Origin: Oscillospiraceae bacterium
GTDB lineage: Bacteria; Bacillota; Clostridia; Oscillospirales; Oscillospiraceae
Assembly: GCA_016295615.1 (NCBI GenBank)
Contig: JAEDKW010000018.1
Coordinates: 1-15,808 of the forward strand
Length of the DNA: 15,808 nt
Direction of reading: 5' to 3'
Each line of letters starts with the position of its first letter. Position 1 is the first letter of the stretch. The notes under the pieces were generated by a model that did not search any database, had not been told where the DNA came from, and saw nothing but the letters and a program-made list of their open reading frames with translations. Of the stretch, positions 1 through 9,100 are shown in pieces. Made by a program: the position numbers and the translations under genes.

Positions 1-18
1 TTCATTATAATAAAATGA

Positions 19-873
19 TTAAACAAATTCCGAAAGAAAGGTCTGCTGATAGGATCGTTTCAAATGATGATATGCAAGCTGCGCCTGATGCAGTCCGGTA
101 AACAGACCGAATACCGTCGGACCGGATCCGGTCATCGCCGCAGCGCTTGCCCCAAGAGCCAGCAGCGTTTCCCTAATGGAAAAAACAGCTTTCTGCTCCG
201 CCTGAGCAAGCACGGCTTCAAACACATTGAAAACGCGCGCGGCAACGCCGGACGCGTCGCCTGCTTCGATGGCATCGAGCATGCCCGCCGTGTCGGGGCG
301 GTCGGTGATCTCCGACGCGTCGGAACGGCGGAACAGCACCGGCGTTGAGACGGAAAAGTCCGGTTTGCAGACGACAACGTGAAACCTCGGCGCTGCCTTG
401 AGCGTCGTGAGCTTTTCGCCGCGTCCTTCGGCAAGCGCTGTGCCGCCGCGCACGCAGTAGGGAACATCGCTGCCGACCTGTTCGCCGAGCGTTTCCAGCT
501 CCTGCACCGTCATACCGGGCGCAAGCAGGGCGCGCAGCGCGTGCAGCACCGCGGCGGCGTCGGAAGAACCGCCTGCCATACCCGCCTGCGTCGGGATGCG
601 CTTTTCGACGTCGATCGCAAGACCGCGCGGTGCGATGCCCGTTCCGGCAAAAAACGCTTTGGCGGCCCTGACGGCGAGGTTGCTCTCGTCACCGGGCAGC
701 GTACCGCAGCGGCAGACGATGCCGCTGCACTCTGTCAGCGTCACGGTGACATCGTCATGGAGCGTAACGGACTGCATGACCGTTGCAAGCTCATGGTAGC
801 CGTCGGCACGTTTGCCGAGAATGTCAAGCGTCAGATTCAGTTTTGCATAGGCGGGCAGCGTAACGGTGTTCAT
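19..873 (-). CDS. ispE: 4-diphosphocytidyl-2-C-methyl-D-erythritol kinase
   Basis: IspE phosphorylates the 2-hydroxyl of CDP-methylerythritol with ATP in the cytoplasmic MEP pathway to isoprenoids. It is a GHMP kinase of 284 residues, the usual length. Visible motifs are the N-terminal AYAKLNLTLDILGKRADGYH with the conserved Lys11, the ATP-binding PTQAGMAGGSSDAAA (GGSSDAA at 101-107), GSDVPYC with the conserved Asp136, and the C-terminal glycine motif TGSGPTVFG (248-256). I chose the ATG at 873 because GTGAGG lies 6 bases upstream. A GTG four codons further upstream (885) is part of that ribosome site and has none of its own. It lies 59 bases downstream of the DUF1015 gene, with a hairpin in the gap, so it is either the second gene of that transcript or partly uncoupled from it. 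The next gene on this strand is outside the window. Confidence 0.96.
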   Translation of the reverse strand: MNTVTLPAYAKLNLTLDILGKRADGYHELATVMQSVTLHDDVTVTLTECSGIVCRCGTLPGDESNLAVRAAKAFFAGTGIAPRGLAIDVEKRIPTQAGMAGGSSDAAAVLHALRALLAPGMTVQELETLGEQVGSDVPYCVRGGTALAEGRGEKLTTLKAAPRFHVVVCKPDFSVSTPVLFRRSDASEITDRPDTAGMLDAIEAGDASGVAARVFNVFEAVLAQAEQKAVFSIRETLLALGASAAAMTGSGPTVFGLFTGLHQAQLAYHHLKRSYQQTFLSEFV

Positions 874-879
874 AACATG

Positions 880-885
880 CCTCAC
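880..885 (-). promoter_or_regulatory. Ribosome binding site that fixes the ispE start
   Basis: GTGAGG on the minus strand ends 6 bases before the ATG at 873. The GTG that would give a longer ORF is the first triplet of this site, which argues against its use as a start codon. Confidence 0.7.
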
Positions 886-896
886 AAAAACGAAGC

Positions 897-925
897 CGTA
901 TGACGCGGCGCCGCCGCGTCATACG
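897..925 (-). terminator. Strong hairpin between the DUF1015 gene and ispE (possible terminator or attenuator)
   Basis: Positions 897-909 and 913-925 form a perfect 13-bp GC-rich stem with a 3-base loop, starting 7 bases after the DUF1015 stop codon. Read on the minus strand, a run of five T follows only after a 6-base gap (886-890), so it is an imperfect intrinsic terminator. It could cause partial termination before ispE or stabilise the end of the upstream message. Confidence 0.5.
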
Positions 926-932
926 AAACGCT

Positions 933-2213
933 TCAGCGGATCTTTCTTGCCTCGACGTAGTAGCGCTTGTCCTGCGCGTGACCCATGGAGAAGGTCTTGC
1001 GCGGCAGAACGCCGTCAGCCATGACCGTCTTGAAGAGCTGTTCCTTGCCCATGGCGGGGAGCAGGAAGCCCATGTTGCCCGGCTTTCCGCCGAGCTCCTT
1101 GGTGACCTCGTCGCCGTGGATATAGTCAACTTCACCGCCGAACTTTTTGAGATACTCGTCGATAAATGCCTGCAGCGTACCGACGGCAAGCTGGACCTTG
1201 GGATCGGGAACGGTGATGAACTTGTCAACGCCTTCCCAAACGAACTCGATCACATGGCCTTCGCCCTTGCCCTCGTGAGCGTTGGGATAGAACTTTTGGA
1301 ACTCGGTCATGAAGTTTTCATGATCGACGCCGAAGAGGACGCGGTGGATCGGCTCGAACTGGAGCGCGTCGTCGTGGTTGTTGACGACTTCGACAAGAGC
1401 GTAGCGGGCGGGCAGAGCGAGATACTCTTCGGGAGTCTTGCCCTTCTTCTGCTCCTCGTAGCAGGCCTTGGCGGTTGCGAGGGAATGGTTGCCGTCACCG
1501 ACGGCAAACAGCAGGGGAGCAACGCCGGAGACGTTGTACTTCGACTTCATGGCGTCGTCAGCGCAGAGAGCTTCCAGCGCGTCGGCGACGGCGTCGATCT
1601 GAGCATCGGAGAGCTTGAAGCCCTTGATGTGACCGCCGTTTTCCATCAGATCGAAGTCATAGAGCTTTTCCATGGAGGAGGCGGCAGCGGTCAGCGGCTC
1701 GATCACGGTCTTTTCGGGATTGTCGATGAGCAGCATGACGTGAGGCAGCTCGATGGGCGCGTTGCGGCGGACCTTGGCGCGCGGCGGGATACGCTCGAGC
1801 ACGGTGCCTTCGGTGGCGCGGATCAGGGCGCCGGAACCGGGCGTAAAGTCGTACTGGTCAAGATCGACCATACCGATCAGGCCGTGGCGGATCTTGCCGT
1901 CGGACTGGCTGCGTTCAATATAGATCAGGCTTTCCTTGAGCGTTTCAAACACGTCGCCCTTGAGATAGCTGTCCATGGAGGCGTTGATATCGGCAATGAA
2001 TTCGTCGACGTTGGGAGCCTTGAGATTGGCTTCGGGGAGAATCAGACGCAGCGTGGAGGGGGCGTCACCGACGGTCTTTTCAACGCGTTCCCAATACTCC
2101 GGTTCAGAGGTGAACTGGTCGCAGGCGACGACAGCCCACTTGTTCATATCTGCCTTCTTCGGCAGAAGAATGTCAGCGGGGTAAAAGCCGAGCTTTTCAA
2201 ATTTCTTGTTCAT
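933..2213 (-). CDS. DUF1015 family protein (COG4198), function not established
   Basis: A 426-residue protein that I recognise as DUF1015. Features seen: the N-terminal MNKWAVVACDQFTSEPEYW (23-41), the family's signature loop AVGDGNHSLATAK (237-249, with GDGNHS at 239-244), VDYIHGDE (362-369), and the C-terminal LPRKTFSMGHAQDKRYYVEA (403-422). There is no signal peptide or membrane segment, so it should be cytoplasmic. The GDGNHS loop resembles the DGHHR motif of the ParB/sulfiredoxin-like fold, which includes free-serine kinases, and DUF1015 genes often sit with serine biosynthesis genes. No such neighbour is present here, so a small-molecule phosphotransfer role is inference only. The start is supported by AGGAGG 8 bases upstream and a TATAAT-type promoter about 50 bases upstream. 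It may be co-transcribed with ispE. Confidence 0.93.
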   Translation of the reverse strand: MNKKFEKLGFYPADILLPKKADMNKWAVVACDQFTSEPEYWERVEKTVGDAPSTLRLILPEANLKAPNVDEFIADINASMDSYLKGDVFETLKESLIYIERSQSDGKIRHGLIGMVDLDQYDFTPGSGALIRATEGTVLERIPPRAKVRRNAPIELPHVMLLIDNPEKTVIEPLTAAASSMEKLYDFDLMENGGHIKGFKLSDAQIDAVADALEALCADDAMKSKYNVSGVAPLLFAVGDGNHSLATAKACYEEQKKGKTPEEYLALPARYALVEVVNNHDDALQFEPIHRVLFGVDHENFMTEFQKFYPNAHEGKGEGHVIEFVWEGVDKFITVPDPKVQLAVGTLQAFIDEYLKKFGGEVDYIHGDEVTKELGGKPGNMGFLLPAMGKEQLFKTVMADGVLPRKTFSMGHAQDKRYYVEARKIR

Positions 2214-2266
2214 TTTGTTTTCCTCCTCAGAAATAAATTGCCATACGCCGGCAAAATATCATACAC

Positions 2267-2295
2267 ATTATACAGACACAAAAGAAAAAATGCAA
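2267..2295 (-). promoter_or_regulatory. Putative promoter of the DUF1015 gene
   Basis: On the minus strand a perfect TATAAT (2267-2272) lies 17 bases from TTGCAT (2290-2295), a weak -35 match of three out of six. A TTTTGTG tract (2277-2283) lies just upstream of the -10. Confidence 0.6.
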
Positions 2296-2361
2296 TGAAA
2301 AATGAAGAATATGACGATTATCTTTTGTCATAACGGAAAAAGCGGAAAAACAAAGAAATCA

Positions 2362-2388
2362 TTTGCAAATCGTGTTTTGTGGTATAGT
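2362..2388 (+). promoter_or_regulatory. Putative extended -10 promoter of the DUF378 gene
   Basis: TATAGT (2383-2388) is preceded by TG plus one base and by the tract TTTTGTG (2375-2381), an extended -10. There is no convincing -35 at 17 bases. A perfect 10-base palindrome, ATTTGCAAAT (2361-2370), occupies the usual -35 area and could be an operator. Confidence 0.55.
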
Positions 2389-2409
2389 TTTTCATCTGTT
2401 CGGGAACGC

Positions 2410-2459
2410 TATCAATGACCGACTGATACCAAAAGGAGGTAATTTCATGGTCATTGATA
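2410..2459 (+). promoter_or_regulatory. 11-bp inverted repeat flanking the DUF378 ribosome site and start codon
   Basis: TATCAATGACC (2410-2420) is the exact reverse complement of GGTCATTGATA (2449-2459). In the mRNA this would form an 11-bp stem with a 28-base loop holding the whole AAAGGAGGT ribosome site (2432-2440) and the first two bases of the ATG at 2447. This is a candidate cis-acting control element for translation. The pairing is read directly from the sequence; the function is inference. Confidence 0.4.
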
Positions 2460-2665
2460 AGATCGCACTGACGCTCTCCATCGTCGGCGCACTCAACTGG
2501 GGCAGTATTGGCCTGTTCGGCTTTGACTGCGTGGCATTTCTCTTCGGCGGGCAGATGAGTACGATCAGCCGTGTCATCTACACGCTTGTGGGTCTTGCCG
2601 GTATCTGGTGCATTACGATGCTTTTCCGTGAGACTGAACCGATGGAAGGCAGCGAAAGAGCCTGA
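2447..2665 (+). CDS. DUF378 family small membrane protein
   Basis: A 72-residue protein of the DUF378 (COG2155) family. The family's motif is plain: ALNWGSIGLFGFD in the first half, followed by a second hydrophobic stretch. Two membrane segments are predicted by eye, at about residues 4-30 and 41-60, with a charged tail ending MEGSERA. The cellular role of the family is unknown to me. I chose the ATG at 2447 over an in-frame TTG start at 2363, because a near-ideal AAAGGAGGT ends 6 bases before it and the first 28 residues of the longer frame do not match the family. It is a single-gene unit, divergent from the DUF1015 gene and closed by the terminator at 2703-2740. Its start region carries an unusual inverted repeat. 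Confidence 0.9.
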   Translation: MVIDKIALTLSIVGALNWGSIGLFGFDCVAFLFGGQMSTISRVIYTLVGLAGIWCITMLFRETEPMEGSERA

Positions 2666-2702
2666 TAGGGAACACAGCTTCATATCAGACAAAACGCATG
2701 AG

Positions 2703-2740
2703 ACAAAAAGAGGAGGGCGGAAACGCCTTCCTCTTTTTGT
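2703..2740 (+). terminator. Rho-independent terminator after the DUF378 gene
   Basis: The stem pairs ACAAAAAGAGGAGGGCG (2703-2719) with CGCCTTCCTCTTTTTGT (2724-2740). It is 17 bp with one G-U pair, a GAAA tetraloop, and a T5 run within the 3' arm. The A-rich 5' arm means it could also act on the opposite strand. Confidence 0.85.
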
Positions 2741-2768
2741 TGCCGAAAGGAACGGTGTATGGTATAAT
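2740..2768 (+). promoter_or_regulatory. Putative promoter of addB-addA
   Basis: TTGCCG (2740-2745, four of six -35 bases) is followed after exactly 17 bases by a perfect TATAAT (2763-2768). TG plus one base precedes the -10, making it extended. The -35 abuts the upstream terminator, so the repair operon appears separate from the DUF378 unit. Confidence 0.75.
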
Positions 2769-2791
2769 TCTTTTGTAATTGAAATCTTTGG

Positions 2792-2800
2792 AAAAGGAGG
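2792..2800 (+). promoter_or_regulatory. Ribosome binding site that fixes the addB start
   Basis: AAAAGGAGG ends 8 bases before the ATG at 2809. The in-frame TTG at 2779 lies upstream of this site and has none of its own, so the ATG is the start. Confidence 0.8.
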
Positions 2801-2808
2801 GCGGCAGG

Positions 2809-5800
2809 ATGCTTCGCTTACTGATGGGCAGAGCGCGCAGCGGAAAATCAGAGCGTGTGCTGCGCGAGATCAAGGCGCTGGGCGATACCTCTTCGCAGAT
2901 CCTGCTTGTGCCGGAGCATGCCTCGCACATGGCGGAAGTCGACGTGTGCAGGGTCTGCGGCGACACGGCGTCGCGCCACGCGGAGGTGCTCACCTTCAAG
3001 CTGCTTGCCTCGCGCGTGCTTGCCGTCTGCGGCGGCAGTGCGGACGTTACGCTTGATAACGGCGGCAAGCTTTTGACGCTTCAGCGCAGTCTGCAGGAGC
3101 TTGCGCCGTCGCTTTGCGTGTACCGGCGTCCCTCACAGCGCACGGCATTTTTGGAAAGCCTTCTTCAGGTGATCGAGGAGCTGCAGGCGTATGCAATTTC
3201 TCCGGAAGTGCTTTTGGAAAAGGTGGAGAGGATCGGTGGCGAAAGCGGCGACAAGCTGCGCGATATTGCCCTTATTTACAGCGTCTATATGACCAGACTC
3301 CACACGCCGCAGCGCGATGCGCGGGATCGGTTGGAGAAGCTGGAAGAAAACCTGGAAGCCTCTCATTACATAGACGGTAAAGACATTTTCCTTGACGGCT
3401 TTTCCTACTTTACCGGTCGTGAGCTGAACATACTTCGCATCATGCTCAGCCGGGCAAAAAGCGTCACCGTCACGCTCCTCGGCGAGAAAAAGGACACAGG
3501 GCTCTTTTGCGAAAGCCTGCGCGTCCGGGAACGGCTCCTTGCCCTCGCGCGTGATGCCGGCACCGCCTGCGAGGAGGAAACGCTCTCCGGCGGGGAAGTG
3601 CGCAATGCGCTTGACCATGTGGAGCGCATGTTTTTTGACGGACAGGAGGCATGGAACGAACAAACGGACGCAATATCGCTTTACGAAGCCTCCACCGTTT
3701 ACAACGAGTGCGAATACGCCGCATCGCAGATCCTGAAGCTTGTGCGTGAGGAGGGCTGGCGGTTCCGCGACATCACGGTGACCGCGCGCGAGCTTTCCTC
3801 TTATCAGGGCGCAGTGGAGACTGTATTTGCCCGCTGCGGCATTCCCATCTATTTTGCGCGCCGCAGCGATATTTTGGAAAAGCCGGTGCTCACCTTCATC
3901 ACCGGTGTACTGGAGGCGGTCTCGGGAGACTTTGAGTATGAGGATATGTTCCGCTGTCTCAAGACCGGTCTTGCGGGCTTAACGAGCGAGGAATGCGACC
4001 TTTTGGAAAATTATGTGCTCAAGTGGGATATCCGCGGCGGCATGTGGCTTCGCGAGACGCCGTGGACCGCGCATCCGGACGGCTACGGCGCGCTTTGGGA
4101 CGAATCTTCGCAGGAGCGTCTTGCGGCGGTCAACGCGCTGAGGGAGCGCGTGCGCCTGCCGCTTTCTCACCTTGCCGCCGGCGTGCGCGGCACGGGAACG
4201 GCCCGTGAGAAGATCACCGCGCTCTATGGGTATCTCGAGGAGATCGGACTTCCCGAAACGCTCCGGCAGCAAACGCAGGCGCTTTTTGCAAGCGGCGACG
4301 GTCAGCGCGCCGAGGAGACGGCGCAGCTTTGGACGATCCTTTGCGATGTGATGGATCAGTTCGTTGAAATTCTGAACGACTGCGTGTTGGACGCAGAGGA
4401 GTTTTCGCGTCTGTTCCGGCTCATTCTCACACAGTACAGTGTGGGTACGATCCCCGTCACGCTCGATGCGGTCAATGTCAGCGAGATGACGCGCAACGAC
4501 CGCCACACGGTCCGCGCGCTGTTCCTGCTCGGCGCAAACGACGGCGTACTGCCAAGCGTAGCGGGAAAAGGCGGCGTGCTGCAGGAGGAGGACCGACTTC
4601 TGCTTGAGCAGCAGGAGATTTTTCTCGCGCCGCACGGACTTTCGCAGTTTCATCTGGAAATGCAGAATCTCTACGCCGCGCTTGCCCAGCCGACGGAAAA
4701 GCTGTTCGTTTCCTATCCGGTCTCCGATGCCAGGGGGTCGGAGCTGCGCCCGTCCTTTGTCGTGGGACGGCTGCAGAAGCTCTGCCCGCGGGTAAAGGTT
4801 GAAAAGGAAAGCGCCGGCAGGGAGTACCGCCTGTCGTCACAGGTGTCGGCTCTGGAATACGCCGGCGAGCATATCGGCGGCGAATTGTGGCAGTACTTTG
4901 CGGAAAAAGAGGAATTTGCACCGGCGCTTGAGAGGATGGAGGAGGCGTCCCGCTATACGCGCGGAAAGCTGTCCGCGGGCGCGGTCAGGGCGCTCTACGG
5001 CTCTGATATCACATTGTCGGCTTCGCGCATGGACAAGGCGAAAGCGTGCCACTTCGCCTACTTCATGCAATACGGACTGCGCGCCAAAGAACGCACGGCG
5101 GCGGGCTTTGACGCGCCGCAGATCGGCACCTTTATCCATGATGTGATGGAGCATACGCTCACGTGGGCAAAGGAAGCGGGCGGACTGAAAACGCTTGACA
5201 AGGCTGCGCTCCACACGCTTGTGCGCCGCGCGATCGACGAATACATTCACGATAACCTCCCGGACCTTCCGGAGAAAACGGCGCGCTTCCGCTATTTGTT
5301 CCGCCGGCTGTGCGTCTCCGCCGAGCGCATGATGGACGAGGTGGCGGAGGAGCTGATGCACTCTGATTTTGTTCCGCTTGCGTTTGAGCTTGCCTTCGGA
5401 CCGAACGGGCAGCTGCCTGCCATCACGATCACCGACGGCGGCAGCCGAACGCACGTGGTCGGAAAGGTGGACCGCGTGGACGGCTGGCTGCACGAGGGAA
5501 AGCTGTATCTGCGCGTGGTGGACTACAAGACGGGCAAAAAGAGCTTCGACCTTGCGCAGCTGCGCTACGGCATGGGGATCCAGATGCTGCTGTATCTGTT
5601 TGCGCTCAAAAATGAGGGCGAAGCGGTTTTCGGACATGAGATCGTGCCGGCAGGCGTACTTTACACGCCCGCGCGCGAGCCGATCCTCAAATGCGCCCGC
5701 AGCACCGAGCCGGAGCAGGTGGCTGCGCAGTTCCAAAAGGAGCTGCGGCGCAGCGGTATGGTTCTGAAGGATCCTCTGGTGCTCCGGGCAATGGAGCACA

Positions 5801-6156
5801 GCGCGCTGGAAAGCCCGCGCTATTTGCCCATCGCGGTCAAACGCGGGAAGGACGGCAACGCGCAGATCACGGGAAGTCTTGCCGACTCCGAGCAGCTCGG
5901 CAAGCTCGGAAAGTATGTTGAGCATCTGCTGCGGGAGATCTCGCGCGAGGTATTTGCCGGCAATATTGACGCCGATCCTTACGCAAGAAGCCCACAGGAC
6001 TCGGCCTGTACTTACTGTGAGTTTGCCTCTGCCTGCCACTTTGAAAACGGCGTGGGCAGAGACCGTGTGGAGTATATCCGCGCCACAGGGAGCGAGGAAT
6101 TCTGGCAGCATGTGACCGATACGGCAGAGGGGAAGGAGGCGCCTGAGCATGAGTGA
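2809..6156 (+). CDS. addB: ATP-dependent helicase/nuclease subunit B
   Basis: AddB is the second subunit of AddAB, which resects double-strand breaks and loads RecA in most Firmicutes. The 1115 residues are slightly shorter than B. subtilis AddB. Seen in order: an N-terminal Walker A, GRARSGKS (7-14); a degenerate helicase-like middle; a RecB-type nuclease with GKVDRVDGW (D888 and D891) and VVDYKTGK (D905, K907); and an iron-sulfur cysteine set, C747 then C1067-x2-C1070-x5-C1076. The last three have the spacing of the B. subtilis AddB cluster ligands, and the distant first cysteine in KACHFAYFMQYGL is also conserved. All catalytic positions look intact. The gene overlaps addA by 8 bases at ATGAGTGA, which suggests translational coupling. 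Confidence 0.97.
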   Translation: MLRLLMGRARSGKSERVLREIKALGDTSSQILLVPEHASHMAEVDVCRVCGDTASRHAEVLTFKLLASRVLAVCGGSADVTLDNGGKLLTLQRSLQELAPSLCVYRRPSQRTAFLESLLQVIEELQAYAISPEVLLEKVERIGGESGDKLRDIALIYSVYMTRLHTPQRDARDRLEKLEENLEASHYIDGKDIFLDGFSYFTGRELNILRIMLSRAKSVTVTLLGEKKDTGLFCESLRVRERLLALARDAGTACEEETLSGGEVRNALDHVERMFFDGQEAWNEQTDAISLYEASTVYNECEYAASQILKLVREEGWRFRDITVTARELSSYQGAVETVFARCGIPIYFARRSDILEKPVLTFITGVLEAVSGDFEYEDMFRCLKTGLAGLTSEECDLLENYVLKWDIRGGMWLRETPWTAHPDGYGALWDESSQERLAAVNALRERVRLPLSHLAAGVRGTGTAREKITALYGYLEEIGLPETLRQQTQALFASGDGQRAEETAQLWTILCDVMDQFVEILNDCVLDAEEFSRLFRLILTQYSVGTIPVTLDAVNVSEMTRNDRHTVRALFLLGANDGVLPSVAGKGGVLQEEDRLLLEQQEIFLAPHGLSQFHLEMQNLYAALAQPTEKLFVSYPVSDARGSELRPSFVVGRLQKLCPRVKVEKESAGREYRLSSQVSALEYAGEHIGGELWQYFAEKEEFAPALERMEEASRYTRGKLSAGAVRALYGSDITLSASRMDKAKACHFAYFMQYGLRAKERTAAGFDAPQIGTFIHDVMEHTLTWAKEAGGLKTLDKAALHTLVRRAIDEYIHDNLPDLPEKTARFRYLFRRLCVSAERMMDEVAEELMHSDFVPLAFELAFGPNGQLPAITITDGGSRTHVVGKVDRVDGWLHEGKLYLRVVDYKTGKKSFDLAQLRYGMGIQMLLYLFALKNEGEAVFGHEIVPAGVLYTPAREPILKCARSTEPEQVAAQFQKELRRSGMVLKDPLVLRAMEHSALESPRYLPIAVKRGKDGNAQITGSLADSEQLGKLGKYVEHLLREISREVFAGNIDADPYARSPQDSACTYCEFASACHFENGVGRDRVEYIRATGSEEFWQHVTDTAEGKEAPEHE

Positions 6157-9100
6157 AGGCTTAACACAGCAGCAGCGCGCGGCGGTGGAAAACCGCGGCA
6201 GAAGCCTGCTGGTCTCCGCGGCAGCCGGCTCCGGCAAGACGAAGGTGCTTGTTGAGCGCTTGTTCTCCTATGTCGAAAGGGACGGCGCCGACCTCGATGA
6301 CTTTCTGATTATCACCTATACCCGCGCCGCCGCGTCGGAGCTGCGCGGCAAAATTGCCAGGGCGCTCTCCGAACGGCTGGAAAACGATCCGACGAACGCG
6401 CGTCTGCAGCGCCAGATGCTGCGCGTGTACCGTGCGGACATTAAGACGGTGGACGCCTTCTGCACGAGCCTTCTGCGTGAAAACTGCCATCTGCTCAGCG
6501 AGGATGAGCACGGGCACACCCTGCGTCCGGACTTTCGCGTGCTTGACGAGTCGGATGCCGAGCTGCTGCGCCGGCGCACGCTCAGCCGTGTGCTCGACAG
6601 ATTTTACGATTCTCTCACAGACGGCGACGGCGGAACGCTGCTTGCCGATACCCTCGGCGCGGGGCGCGACGACAGCGGGCTTTCCGAGCTGGTGCTGGAG
6701 CTTTATACGAAGCTTCAGGCGCAGCCGTATGCGGAAAAGTGGCTTGCCGGACAGCGTGAGAGATGGGAAAAGCTGCCGCAGCATGTGGAGGACACGCCCT
6801 ACGGCAGAGTCCTGCTTGACGAGGTGGGGCGCAAGGCGCGGCACTGGTCGCGGCTTTTGCAAAACGCGGCGCAGCAGATGCAATGCAACGATGCGCTGAA
6901 TCGAAAGTATGCGCCGCTGTTTTTGGAGGTGAGCGGACAGCTTGACGCGCTTGCCGCCGCCGCGGAGATTTCGTGGGACAGGGCGCGCGGCGTGGGCATC
7001 GTGTTTCCGCGCCTTGCCGCCGTCAAGGACGCGGACGGCGGCGCGATGAAGCAGCGCATGAAGAACCTTTGGGAAAGCTGCAAGGCGTCGCTGAGGAACG
7101 TGCTGGGCTATTTTGACGCGACGAGCGCCGAAGCGATCGACGATCTTCGCACAATGGCGCCGGCGATGCTGGCGCTTCTGGATCTGACGGCGGACTTTGC
7201 CCGCGCCTATCAAAGCGAGAAACGCCGCCGCAACGCGGCCGACTTCTCCGACCAGGAGCATGAGGCGATCCGCCTGCTGACGGATGAAAACGGCCGGCCT
7301 ACCGAGCTTGCGCGCACCGTTTCGCAGCGCTACCGCGAGATCATGGTGGACGAATATCAGGACACCAATGAGGTGCAGAACCGCATCTTTGACGCGATCT
7401 CGCAAAACGGCAAAAACCTCTTTACCGTCGGCGATGTCAAGCAGAGCATTTATCGCTTCCGCCTTGCCGATCCCCGCATTTTCCTCGCGCACTACAACGC
7501 CTTTCCCGAAGCGGAAAAGGCTGCGGAGGGGGAGAGCGGCAAGCTGCTGCTTTCCCGCAATTTCCGCTCGCGCGCAGAGGTTTTGGAAGCGGCAAATTTT
7601 GTCTTTGCAAACGTCATGTCCGAGGAAATGGGCGAGCTGGACTACGGCGAAGCGGAGCAGCTGCGTCCCGGCGCGTCGTTCGCCGAGGGAGACTGCTATC
7701 AAACGGAGTTCCATCTGCTCGACCTGCCGACTCAGACGGGAACGGAGCGCGTGAGCGCCGCACACGCGGAAGCAAGCTTTGTCTCCGCCTATATCCGGCA
7801 AATGCTGTCAAGTAAATTCCCTGTACAGGATGAAGCGACGAAGCTGCCGCGCCCGGTGCGGGAAGAGGACATCGTGATTTTGATGCGCTCGCCGCGCACG
7901 CGGCTTTTTGAGTACCGCAGGGCGCTTGAAGCGCAGGGGCTGCGCTGCAGCTGTGAAGCGGACAGTGACTTTTACGAGTCGATGGAGATCGCGGTCGTTA
8001 TTTCGCTTCTTCAGATCATCGACAATCCGCGTCAGGACGTGCCGCTGATCTCCGTTTTGCGCTCCCCGCTGTTCGGCTTCACGCCGGACCGTCTGGCGCT
8101 GCTGCGCTCAAAAACACCAAAGGGCGACTTTTACGATGCCCTTGCCGCGGACGGGAGCGGGGAGAGCCGCAGCTTTCTCGATACGCTTCGGCTGCTGCGT
8201 GAGAGCGCCCGGCACAAAAGCGTGCACGAGCTTCTCTTCGAGATCTATCACCGCTGCAACGTGCCCGGCGTTTTCGGTGCGATGCCGAACGGGAAGGAGC
8301 GCAGGGAAAACCTTCTGGCTTTTTTGGAGCTGGCGGAGGAATTTGAGGCGGCGGGGCATACGGGACTGTTTTCCTTTGTGTCGTATCTTCGCGAGCTGCT
8401 CCGCGACGGAAAGGCGCCTTCGCCGCAGGCGGCGCACAGCGCCGGCGGCGTGCGCATCATGAGCATCCACAAGTCCAAGGGACTCGAATTTCCCGTTGTC
8501 ATTCTCGCCGACCTTGCCAAGCGGTTCAACAACATGGACTTCAGCGCCTCCGTTCTGGTCCATCCCCGGCTGGGGATCGGTCCCGTGTGCGTCGATATGC
8601 AGCGGCGTATCCAGTATCCCACGCTTGCGCGCCAGGCGATCGAGCGCGTGCTCAGGCGGGAAGCGAAGGCGGAGGAGCTGCGCATCCTCTATGTTGCGAT
8701 GACACGCGCGAAGGAAAAGCTCGTCATGGTCCACACGCAGGCGAATGCCGCCGGGCGCGTGTCCGATCTTTTGGTGACAGCGTCGTGTCCTGCGCTGCCC
8801 GAAGCGGTGGACGAGGGAAAATGCCTCGGAGACTGGGTCATGCTGCCGCTTTTGTGCCGCAGCGAGGCGGGCGCGCTTCGAGATCTCGCGTCTGAAGAGG
8901 GCGAGACCGTCATTGCCGGCAGTGATATGCCCTGGAAGGTATGCGTGCATGACGGACTCTCCTGCGCCGCGGCAGGAAAGCACCGTGCGCAGGGCGAGAC
9001 GGAGGAAACGGCTGCCGCCGAGCTGCCGTTTGACCGCGCGGCGCTGGAATACCGCTATCCGTATGAAAAAGAGACGGCGCTGCCGGCAAAGCTGACGGCG

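Noticed and set aside
4..11. TATAAT-like sequences on both strands at the window edge
   Set aside because: Just outside the end of ispE, with no downstream gene in view to support a promoter.
2310..2332. TATGAC...GTCATA inverted repeat with an 11-base gap upstream of the DUF1015 promoter
   Set aside because: Six-base arms with this gap are expected by chance in AT-rich intergenic DNA; no second copy was noticed.
900..2333. Long plus-strand open frame antisense to the DUF1015 gene
   Set aside because: It mirrors a clear gene with a ribosome site and promoter, has no recognisable domain, and is the kind of open frame that GC-rich codon bias produces.
4837..6237. 466-codon minus-strand open frame antisense to addB
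   Set aside because: Arg, His and Leu-rich shadow translation without domains; addB shows intact catalytic motifs across the same region.
6161..7801. 546-codon minus-strand open frame antisense to addA
   Set aside because: Low-complexity shadow translation opposite the helicase domain; no ribosome site or family match.
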